The notes below the pieces were generated by a model. It was not told where the DNA came from and did no database searches. It saw nothing but the letters and a program-made list of their open reading frames with translations. Below, one piece after another: positions 54,851-64,000 of a stretch of DNA of 64,000 nt (position 1 is its first letter; each line of letters starts with the position of its first letter). The translations under genes were made by a program, and so were the position numbers. Source of the DNA: Zhengitettix transpicula (taxonomy: Eukaryota; Arthropoda; Insecta; Orthoptera; Tetrigidae); the NCBI GenBank assembly GCA_037074705.1, contig CM073594.1, positions 18,428,307 through 18,492,306 of the forward strand. Reading direction: 5' to 3'.

Positions 54851-56357
54851 GTATATATATAAATATCTTTATTTATTAATATATTCATTAATTTAGGCGA
54901 GCGAGGCAGACCGTGGCCACGGGCAGACGCCCTACAGTTCTTATTGTTGTGGAGCCGAAACGGCGCGTCAACAATGGTAAATGCCAGAAGTCTCGATCCC
55001 GCTCGCAACAGCGGGCTACAACCTGTGTATAAAAGAAAGCTCGTTTCGCTACTGTATATATAAATTAATTAACATAAATCTGTTTTTGGACCCTGGCGAA
55101 TCCTTCGTCGAACAACTTCCACTCCGATGTCACTTTGATCGATAAACTAATTATAATAAAACGAAAAATAATATTTTTTTTATCACAAATAATAAGTCAG
55201 AATTATCAACGAAGTCGGTTTGCCTCAGCTTTTTTGTAACGTAAAATAAATTATGATTTGTGTCCGTAAAAGGAATCAATCAACACACTTCTTCATAACA
55301 ATAAATGCGGCTAATATTCATGACTCGAACTCAATTGCCATAAGGTTTCTTCAGTATTATTTAATGTACGTGCTGCAGTACATGTAATTTATTTTAAAGA
55401 AAAAATAAACGGAAAACGTAAATGTTTTGTCTATGACAAGTAACACATCCGAACTCCACGGTTAACACCTCGTAACCGCGGGTATTTCGATAGTCAGGAG
55501 TCGTTAACTCAAGTACGCGTCGTCAAAATATTTGTTTGTCTCACAACATGCTCGTCGTATTCTAGTATTTTTATTTTATTTTTAATATTGTTTCCTTTAA
55601 ATTGTTGTCTTTAATATTCCACAAGTCTCACCATAATGCATCAATTCAGTATTATTCTAAATACTCCTGTTTTTCAATACATCTACTTTCTTACGTTTTA
55701 AGATTACAACTTATAATTTTTACATGTTCATCAATTTAGATAATATAGATTAAGGAATGCAGAATTTAAATCTGCTATTGAGGGTTTTGTTTCCCCGCCC
55801 TCAAAGTGATACGATACGTGAAAGGAAATAGACGGTTTTATTCTGCAACGAAAAATGGCAGGTGAATATCGGCATCATGACTTTTCGCGTAAATTCGATT
55901 TGTTTACGGGGAAGTAGCGGAATTTTACGAGCCCTCCCTTGCGCCCCTTCCCCCCCCCTACCTCCCTTCCCTTTCGTAATTACGAGTTTCACCATTAGCG
56001 GGAGAGGAGGACATTTTCCATTACAGGCGAAGAAATTAGTGGCCAAATTGACACGAACGAAAAATAAACCGTCTCACTGTTAAGTATTCGGACAATTTAT
56101 ATTGAAAGTAAAAATTTGAAGTCGGTGTTTTCTTGTGTCGTTGCCATATTATAATTGTGACGGTCATTAGAAGGGGGTATCCCTTCTACGTAAGACACCC
56201 CGGGTGAATAGTCTGATGTAACAGAGAACAGTGTGGCAAAAAAAAAAAAAGTAGGACAAGCCGCCATTATTATCAGACCTGGAGCTAACTAACGATGCCT
56301 TTTATAAGCTGCTAGCTGGTTATCCGTCCTTTATGCGGGGATGACGACACTATACAC
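54851..56357. other. Intergenic DNA
   Basis: A GC-richer patch at 54,895-55,020 and C-runs at about 55,950. No gene recognised; frames at 55,801-56,083 overlap on both strands with low-complexity content. Confidence 0.5.
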
Positions 56358-56501
56358 GGTTAATAATAAGAAATATAGCCAAACAAGTACCACACGGGTG
56401 CTAAGAAGAGCCTAGAGTGACACAACTGCACTCGTCAGCTTTATTTTGTCTGCATTCGGCTAACAGTCTTATTATTAATTTTCAACCAGACGTAATTACA
56501 G
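56358..56501. repeat. Family H element, internally deleted
   Basis: Left end TTAATAATAAGAAATATAGC, centre AAGAGCCTAGAGTGACACAAC, right end TTTGTCTGCATTCGGCTAAC and CAACCAGACGTAAT. The GAAAC blocks are lost. Confidence 0.75.
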
Positions 56502-57535
56502 ATCTTACAGTTCATCACGTGATTACCATCGATAGTTGGTTACTTGTCTGCTCTGTTTTTATCGTTTTGCTGTCTTACCCCCCCCCCCCTTCCCCCCAAC
56601 TCTTTACATCAAATATTTTATTTACGTACTGTTAATATGCAGCTTAAACCGAACATTAAATTGTGCAGACTATTTCAAATTATGCATGTCGCTATCAGAT
56701 AACCGCAGAAAAAGAAACCGAGACGTTGAAAGCATATTTCTGTACGTATATAGTGAGGCAGATTGAAATTTCTAAATATATTCTTACTCATCTTGCCATA
56801 ACAACGCCATCCTGTTACCCTGACTCATACAAACTATTTTCCGACGGTAATATTATTATAATAATCTTATATCTAGAAACAGTGTGACCGCTACAATTCT
56901 TAATTATATTCCGAGCCGACTACGTCCAAGCTCAAAAAAACCATATATTTAGCCCATTTATATATTTTTTAACCGAATTCCGTTGAACTCAATAAATTCG
57001 TTACGGTTGAACATTGCGCAATGGTGTATGCGGTGCATGGTTTTTAAGTTATGGTTTTACGTGCTTTTCAGATTGGAACTTAGCACGAGTTCGAACTCCG
57101 GCGAAACTTGATAAGGTACACGTGAAAAGTGTGTACTTGCTTTGGTCACGCCTTATCCTTGTCCAGAATTTTTAAGGTAATCTTGATGTGATTTAACTAA
57201 CACTTTATCGAAGTTCCCGAAACGCACAGTAGTCGGAAGGAAGTTTTACTAAAACGCAGTGTACAAAACTGAAGTGTGTAGATTTGAGAGGTCCAAACGT
57301 ACGTCTGACGCAGTGGAACTAATTTTGAGGATCCTTCCGCATCGAAGAAGACTTGATATTTAATATACGATACAGGGTTGCTTTTATCTCTTCTTGGCAG
57401 TCCCGTTTCTTATTTAAAAGCAACGAACCCACACAATTCTAGACATTACTTCTTTTATGTGCCTTATTGTCTAAAATATTTGATTAATTATAATGAAACA
57501 CTACATGTCAAGTTCTTCCAGTCTTCTTTTTTTAA
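56502..57535. other. Intergenic DNA
   Basis: C-run at 56,579-56,588. A weak tRNA-like pair of boxes lies at 57,014-57,099 (see rejected). No gene recognised. Confidence 0.5.
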
Positions 57536-58068
57536 GGTGTAGACAGGCAATGTATAGGGTAATCCACATACTGGCAACTCCCCTGTTATAGCATACGAAA
57601 AGGGAGTGAAATGGGAGCTGATAAGAGATAGAACAAGGTAGCCAAGGGTTAGCTAGGGACCCCGGACTATGGTTTAAGGATCCTACTCGGCAATTCGCCT
57701 AAAAGTGATGCAAGGAAAACCCTACAAAAACCTGATCACGTAGGTCGGGCATTTGGTACTTGTCCCACGCCCTTCCGTTTGCGAGAGAGAGAGGGGTTTG
57801 CTGTGGGGTCGCAGCTTTCCCCTCGCCGTGCCTTGACCAGTTTAGGAGGCAGCTGGCCGACTATTCCAACAGGAATAGCGGACAACTCTTACCGTATGCC
57901 AAAGGTCTGCGACCCCGGAACATACACCTCTCAAAACAGGCCGAGGTTCCTCGGCATGCGGGAACCTTAGTTAGTTCAAAAACCAGAGAGATGTGAAGGC
58001 ATCCCGTAAGGTAGTCTCCTCCAGAGCTCTCTGGGAAGGTTCACCTGCGAGAGAATGTTCTCAGAGGC
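57536..58068 (-). repeat. Family A, subfamily B, near full length
   Basis: GGTGTAGACAGGCAATG start. Ends with B-specific CTCCAGAGCTCTCTGGGAAG and a degraded hairpin (CACCTGCGAGAGAATGTTCTC). Confidence 0.87.
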
Positions 58069-58439
58069 TTCCTTGTGCTTCCAGTCTTCTCACCTTGTGC
58101 ATTTTTACAAACTTATTTGGCTGTTCTAACTGGATATCGAAATTTGTTCCTCTCCATGATTATTAACACCTGCCTCGCTTCTCCCACTCCGCTTTTGAGC
58201 TCTTCGTTTCCTTCATCCATCGTCTGAAATTTTTTCTTCGTTCATAAAAAAAACAACTACTAATTACTTTCAGACGAGAAAAGTTTCAACTAATAATTCA
58301 AATATTTCTTGTAACTCTGTGACCAACCTCCTTTTCTTCGTGTATACTGTATTTTGGAATAAAATTTTATAATTGCCTTCTCCGTGGAGATCTAAAATAT
58401 ATAACACAGGAGTATTTCGTCAATTAGAACCGAGAAAAA

Positions 58440-58462
58440 TTATATATATATATATATATATA
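58440..58462. repeat. (TA)n microsatellite
   Basis: TA repeats seen directly. Confidence 0.95.
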
Positions 58463-58532
58463 TTGTTATGTACGAGTTACTCCTTGATTTTTAACTTGTT
58501 CGAAGATTACAGCAGTGACACGACGTCTCTAC

Positions 58533-58620
<88 letters not shown>
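58533..58620. repeat. (CT)n then (TA)n compound microsatellite
   Basis: About 75 bp of CT with one TTCT interruption near 58,575, running directly into TA repeats. Confidence 0.95.
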
Positions 58621-58979
58621 AATATCACGGTTCCAATTCACCACATCCTCCAGAAAAACACATTTTTATAATTAATTATTAAATATAAATTCTAGTATAT
58701 GCAAAATGTCACTAAATTTAAGATTATTAATGAAAATTTGTAATATTAATTTATTAAACTATTTAAATATATTTTTAATCATATAATCATAGCACAATTA
58801 GCTCTAGCTGTTACCTGATAATTTTTAGTAATGGGAGCCACATCTTGGAATTAATTATCATTTTTAAATTCTTGCTATTCTCTATTGGGGCAAATAAGAC
58901 GACGATAATTCGACTTCTGAGCATATTTCCAGCAATTGTGTCAGTAATTGAAGCATTTAATTTTATAAATATATGTAAA

Positions 58980-59242
58980 CCCCTCTCCCGCTATCGGAAG
59001 GGGCGTGGGACAAGTACCCAATGTCCGACCTACCCGATGCAGGTTTTCTAGAGTTTTCCCTGCATTACTTTTAGGCGATTGCCGGGTAGTATCCTTAAAA
59101 TATAGCCCGGGGGCCCTAGTTACCCTAGACTACCTTCCTCTACCCTTCCGCATCATCCCACCTTTCAAATCCCTTCCTATGCTACTAAAGGGGAGTTGCC
59201 CAACGTGGATCACCCTCTTGTAGCCTGTTGCCCTAAAAAAAA
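58980..59242 (+). repeat. Family A retroposon, 5'-truncated
   Basis: Starts at CCCTCTCCCGCTATCGG and ends GTAGCCTGTTGCCCTAAAAA. Confidence 0.87.
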
Positions 59243-59917
59243 TATAATAATGGTAGATAAACTTTAAATAAATACTAAATTGTTTTCAATGCTGTTACAC
59301 ATGTTTATTCAGACCGAATATAAGCACCAACGTCCGTAGTCATGGTAAACCAGCGATCATAGAACACTACGATGTAGTAAACTCTTTTTACTTCACGTAT
59401 GCATCATCTGCGGCGTGTCAACATTACGCTACATTACAATACATTAAAATATACAGTAACTATCTTGCTTTTTTTAAAATTTATTTTATTACATGCATAT
59501 ATTAAATAGTTAATTTATGTTTTGAATGAAACTAATGTCGTTATCCTGTCTGGAATAACTATTTTTAAGGTAAATTTCAGTTGGGAAAACTTTGGAATTT
59601 TTATAGCTGAGTTTCGAAAGGTTTAGTCGACGACTGAAGTTTTCCGCAATCATAAAATTAAATCTAAATAAGGAATAATTATACATTCTGCCCAGTGAAA
59701 GAAGGTAATCTTTAGAAGCAACTTATAGCGCCATCTCTTCCGATACTTTGCCATGGAGGCCCACGCGACGCTAGTTATTGAGGATCAAATATTAAGTGTA
59801 GCAGCACGTCAGACAGACGGACGGATACCTTCGAAGGACGTGCGTGGGAGTCCTACCCACTTCAATTATTCACTCACTTTTCCCTTATTACTACAACACG
59901 CACGTCTTCTGTTGCAG

Positions 59918-59957
59918 ATTGCCAGAGCCACGGAGCACCACGTTTTCTCCCTATAAG
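59918..59957 (+). other. Candidate 40-nt internal exon
   Basis: Bounded by a good acceptor (CTTCTGTTGCAG ending 59,917) and a strong donor (AAG then GTGAGT at 59,958). The 40 nt are GC-richer than their surroundings. No protein similarity; chance is possible. Confidence 0.25.
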
Positions 59958-61667
59958 GTGAGTACTCAACACATCTTCACTTATCCTCGTCACAGGACAT
60001 TGCATGTTCGCGACCGTAAATGTGGTGAGCATTCAAAACAGCCTGTTGGTATTTGCTCATCATCCAGATTTTGGTAGTTCTCGAAAGAAGTCCCCCATTA
60101 CGTTTAATGCAGGTCGTTGTATGCTACCTTGCAATACCGTCGCGATATGCGGTCTGCAGGTCTTGTAGAATTTTCAGCTCGTCAATACTTTATACTCCTT
60201 CTATTAAGCAATCACTTAATTATTCTACCTTTATACTCAATTTGTATTTTCGGAAGTCACAACTAACTTCAACAGCAGTCTAGCTTCCTTGTGTCTGGAT
60301 CTGAGCCGTGTGTTTGCAAAATTGGTGAGGCAAGATTTAGTTCAATATGTTTTAAAATCAGACTAGTCTGGGAATTCCCGCAAAGACTCAGGTCCAGCGC
60401 TGTGGAAGTCTGCAAAAAGTCGGGAGGTGGTATCGATCACAGAAGGACAGTTTCAGTGGACTAGACAACTGGTATACAGGGAAAATAATACAAGTTGTTA
60501 TTATTAGCCTAGATTAGCGGCTAAATTTTAGAACATTTGGAAATGCCTAGTCCAGGGAAATGGAACTTGTGTTTCGAGGAGAAAAGTAAAGGAGTTAAAA
60601 TTTGGTGTTTGACTAATTTGATCAAAACGCCACCAAGAACTGTTTCCTGGCATTCGCATGCATCAGATTAATGATTACAAATGCATTCAATACCTTTGTA
60701 GTCATTTTTCAAGAAGAGTCCGCGATTTTAAAATCGACTCTGTAGGAGATCGACCTTATGCTAGAATGTAGCAGAGTCGAACGTTGAATTTATAGCAACG
60801 CGTTCCAGTGCCATCGTTCTGGGAACCCAACAGCTGAAGAGGAAGTCTGGCCAGTTTTTTAAAAAAATTATAACTCGTCTCTATCAAATTCAATTTGTCA
60901 AAAAAAAAAATTTATATTTCGTTTGTCTTATTTAATGACCCTGAGACATTCAAGAGTTATGATTTCATGTTAGTTCTGCCTTACAGCAAAGTAATGTCTT
61001 ATACATGGTAAGGAGAACCTGGATGGCACAACGTGGAATATAATTTACTTATTCTTCAACGGTGAGCTTTTTAATATATGCTTCCAGTACCATTTAAGTT
61101 TCATATTTCAAAATTCAACTCCTAAAAAGGGTGGAATAGGGGCTTGAAGGGAACTTTCGTAAAATCGTCGAAAATAAATGTATGTTGCGCTGAGAGATGT
61201 TTGGAAAATCCCTATGGGACACCTAGAAACAACAAGAAAAATATATCGTTTAATTTCTAAGCACCCAGAGTATCTATTCCGCTGCAGAAGAGACGTCGCA
61301 CGTGTATGTGTAATATGTTAGCTATCAAAAATACACTGGGCCTGTGAAAGACACGTAATGTGAATATGGGGACCAAACGGCGTTGGATCTGAACGTCTTA
61401 ATAATTTTGAAATTATTCTGTAATATTTTTCTTTAATATTGTTTTGTCTAATTATGTTGACGGTTGTTTTTGGGCTTCAACATAGTGCTAAAAGTAAAAC
61501 CGAAACGGATGAACTAAATTGTACCAATTCCCTGGCCTTGTTGTGACAATCAAGGCTTGGCTGGATTATGTTTTCCTTATTCACCTCCTATAGTCAAGCT
61601 TGGTAAATAAACGTAGCGAAGTACGCGTGTTCGACTAATATATATATATAATCGTGTACCTGCAAAG

Positions 61668-61895
61668 TTGTCGAGTTATGAAAAGTGCTTGTTCGAAGAC
61701 TCGGTACAGTGTCGGAGTTTTTCCGAAGAAGCAAGCCTCTTCCTTTCGTCGCTAAAGCCTTCTGGGGACGTAACGAAGTTTAGCGTGCATCCTGCGAGGC
61801 AAGAAATCGCGGCAGCACGTGTGAATCGCGAGGGCCGGAAGGAGTTGAGTCGGACCAGATGGAGGGCACGTGAACCGGAAGTGACGTACGAGCAG
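61668..61895 (+). other. Candidate 5' exon with strong splice donor
   Basis: Downstream of a TATATATATAA run (61,640) lies a CpG-richer stretch holding the start of a 152-codon frame. GAGCAG then GTAAGG at 61,896 is a near-ideal donor that would interrupt that frame. It may be a first exon or 5' UTR of a gene continuing to the right; I recognise no product. Confidence 0.3.
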
Positions 61896-62969
61896 GTAAG
61901 GGAGCTAGGTGCCAGTGTCGGCGCCGGCGTCGCCTCACCACGGCGTCGCTTTGTCTGTCAGGAGGTTCAATGCCTCTCTCCGGAGAAGACTATTAATTTT
62001 TTACGCGTTGCCAGGGACTTCCGGCTGGTTTCAGCTGCTTGCGCTCCCCCTCATCTCACCCTGGAGACGAGCGAATCCAACACCGCGGTCCACGATTCAA
62101 TTAACTCATTGCCCAGCTGCGTTTAATATCGCCTTTGCCTTAAGGAATAAAAAAAAACTTATAAGCAGCAGGGTTAACAGACCTTGTGCAATATATATTA
62201 AAGCAGTAACTGACTCAATCGTTTTTTTTAGTGTATAGCGTTCTGTGCCTTGCACACTGCCATCTTATTTCCAGAGATTCTTCACCCCCGTCATCTTGAG
62301 AACAACTCTCAATTAAACAACTGTCTTCTTAGTTCTTCAAACCCAGTGATCAACTGAAATTCTCTCCTTCCATTGTTTTTACCTTTACGAATTTCCGTTC
62401 AACCGTTGACCTCCTTCTGTAAAACACATTATTGTCCATTACCGAGATTCTTCCAACTTGGTTCTCTCTGTGCTTATTAAGACCACTTGCATTTCACGCA
62501 CCATCCTTCAATTTATCGTTTAATATTCCGATCAAATATATTTTTAATTTATTTTTTTCTAACGACATATTTGATTTAAATACATTGAATGTAGACCAAT
62601 TGCGCACAATTAGAACTTTATTTTTTTTTCATAGGCCCACCTGTATTAAGGATCCTAAGGATGTGAATCCAGATGTGTAGTTGGAATGAGACTAAAAACA
62701 AGTAGGCCGTCGTCACGGAATGTTTTTTTGCGTTGACAACATCAAACCTGGAACCGAGTTGAATTAAATCAATCGACAAATGTTTAAAACATCGCCCCCC
62801 CCCCCTCCTTCAGGACATTTTTCTATTTACTAATCTGTAAAATGTTCACGTTGAACGAGATAATTGCCGAAAGAAAAGTCTACTTTCAGGACTTCAAATT
62901 TACTCGAGGTTATGTTGAAAAAATAAAAATTAATCAACCCAAAGTAATGTTTTTTATTATTATTGTAAG

Positions 62970-63527
62970 GTCTGCGAGGGCTATTCTCTCGCAGGCAATA
63001 CCTGCGAAGGATGTTCTCTCGCAGGCAGAACCTTTTAGGAGAGATATGAAGGGGCCACCTTTGGGGATGCCTTTTCCTCTCCGTTTTTGAACTAAGGTTC
63101 CCACAAACCGAGGCACCTCGGCCTGTTCTGAGAGGTGTATGTTCCGGGGTCACAGACCTTGGGCATACGGTAAGAGTTGTTCGCTGTTCCCATTGGAACA
63201 GTCGTCCAGCTGGCTCCTAAACTGGTCGCGGTACGGAGAAAGGAAATGCTGCAACCCCACAGCAAACTCTTCTCCCGCTATCGGAAGGGCGTGGGACAAG
63301 TACCCAATGCCCGACCTACCTGATGCAGGTTTTTCTAGGGTTTTCCCTGAATTTCTTTAGGCGAATGCCGGGTAGGATCCTTAAACTATAACCCGGGGGC
63401 CCTAGTAACCCTTGGCAACCTTCCTCCACCCTTCCGCATCCCCCCTTTCAAATCCCTTCCTATTCTATTAAAGGGGAGTTGCCCAAAGTGGATCACCCTC
63501 ATGTAGCCTGTTGCCCTATAAAAAAAT
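62970..63527 (+). repeat. Family A retroposon, full length with two 5' hairpins
   Basis: Two tandem hairpins at 62,971-63,028, full body, then GTAGCCTGTTGCCCTATAAAA. TTGTAAG occurs at 62,963 and again at 63,541, a possible 7-bp target duplication. Confidence 0.9.
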
Positions 63528-64000
63528 ATTGTTTATTGTTTTGTAAGTACGTAGACTGGTGTGACATACACCTATATAGAAGTAAAATATTTAGTAACAT
63601 AACTTTTTCCTTTTACTTATGAGAAGAAACTTTTTATTTCTGGATCTGCAGTCGCATAAAGCTAGAGTTTAAAAATTGGACGAAAAACACGAGTAAAATA
63701 TATAATTAATTTTCCGCATAATAAACTACGCCATTAAACAATGGATAATCTTTTATCGTAGGATTTTTAATGATAAAGTATTCTGAAATAATTTTCAAAA
63801 CGTTGCTTAAATGTGATTGATCCTATATTCTCATAAGAGGACTTGAAAATGAGTGGATTCAATCGCAAGGAGTTGCTTATTTTGAGGATAGGCAACGAGG
63901 TACAGGAAATGATTTCTTTATTTCATTACATCCTGCAACTCACTGACATCAAGATGGCTGTCAGAAAGGAAAGAGAAAAAATGAAGTTGTATTAGGTAAC
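63528..64000. other. AT-rich intergenic DNA to the window end
   Basis: No gene or repeat recognised. Confidence 0.5.

Larger units (their letters stand above)
58069..58979. other. Intergenic DNA with microsatellites
   Basis: Holds the (TA)n and (CT)n tracts listed separately; otherwise AT-rich. Confidence 0.5.
59243..62969. other. Intergenic DNA with two weak exon candidates
   Basis: Candidates at 59,918-59,957 and around 61,668-61,895 are listed separately. The rest is AT-rich; C-run at 62,794-62,804. No gene recognised. Confidence 0.45.

Noticed and set aside
57014..57099. A third tRNA-derived SINE (A box TTGCGCAATGG, B box GTTCGAACTCC)
   Set aside because: The boxes are 65 bp apart, longer than usual, no body or target duplication was found, and there is no similarity to the other SINEs. 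Possible, but not supported enough to list.
61488..61512. GTAAAACCGAAACGGATG as a hammerhead remnant
   Set aside because: GAAAC is present but there is no CUGANGA upstream at a usable spacing.

Overview
This is eukaryotic, almost certainly arthropod (probably insect), nuclear DNA. It is AT-rich, has no operon-like gene packing, and is dominated by interspersed repeats, tRNA-derived SINEs, decayed retrotransposon coding sequence and microsatellites. I found no intact host gene. The few protein similarities I can defend are dead transposable elements: a Jockey/I-type reverse transcriptase (12,950-13,533), the C-terminus of a second non-LTR polyprotein with a cysteine/histidine knuckle (22,838-23,400), and the GIY-YIG endonuclease domain of a Penelope-like element, PLE (22,240-22,480). 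All three are frameshifted. I name no species; a large polyneopteran-type insect genome would fit, but that is only an impression. Family letters below are mine. REPEAT FAMILIES. Family A: about 28 pieces throughout the window, roughly 550-650 bp when long, 3' poly(A), one or two short hairpins at the 5' end, and two subfamilies (A and B). It looks like a non-autonomous retroposon of unknown class. Family H: palindromic elements of about 150-290 bp whose arms carry a hammerhead-ribozyme-like core (CUGANGA, stem II, GAAAC). One copy begins 50 bp after the PLE endonuclease stop codon, so I infer H is the terminal region of a PLE. Family J: a second palindromic family with a hammerhead-like core (31,337-31,815 and 54,724-54,850). 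Family E: 760-840 bp repeats starting CTAGCTGGNTGCCCGGCG, including two nearly identical copies at 40,195 and 44,092. Two tRNA-headed SINEs have clear target-site duplications (48,228 and 54,394). The best single element is a 241-bp insertion at 46,827-47,067. It is flanked by a perfect 14-bp target-site duplication and carries a complete predicted type I hammerhead with a GUC cleavage triplet. LAYOUT. 1-7,680: mostly featureless AT-rich DNA with one A copy. 7,684-13,533: E, H, inverted A copies and the Jockey remnant. 13,534-21,133: dense A copies, several nested or joined. 22,240-23,400: PLE, H and second RT remnants. 24,404-27,811: a large inverted duplication around 1.7 kb. 28,290-28,600: a minisatellite of CRE-like TGACGTCA sites. 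31,337-32,665: J palindrome and unrecognised ORFs. 35,536-46,500: A, H and E copies and a composite palindrome. 46,813-51,120: hammerhead element, SINE and a tandem H array. 52,900-64,000: E, SINE and J copies, a few A copies, and weak exon or promoter candidates. HOW THE PARTS RELATE. There is no gene network here. What links the parts is retrotransposition: hammerhead cores, PLE endonuclease and palindromic terminal repeats fit a PLE lineage and its non-autonomous offspring, while A, E and the SINEs are separate retroposon-like populations.
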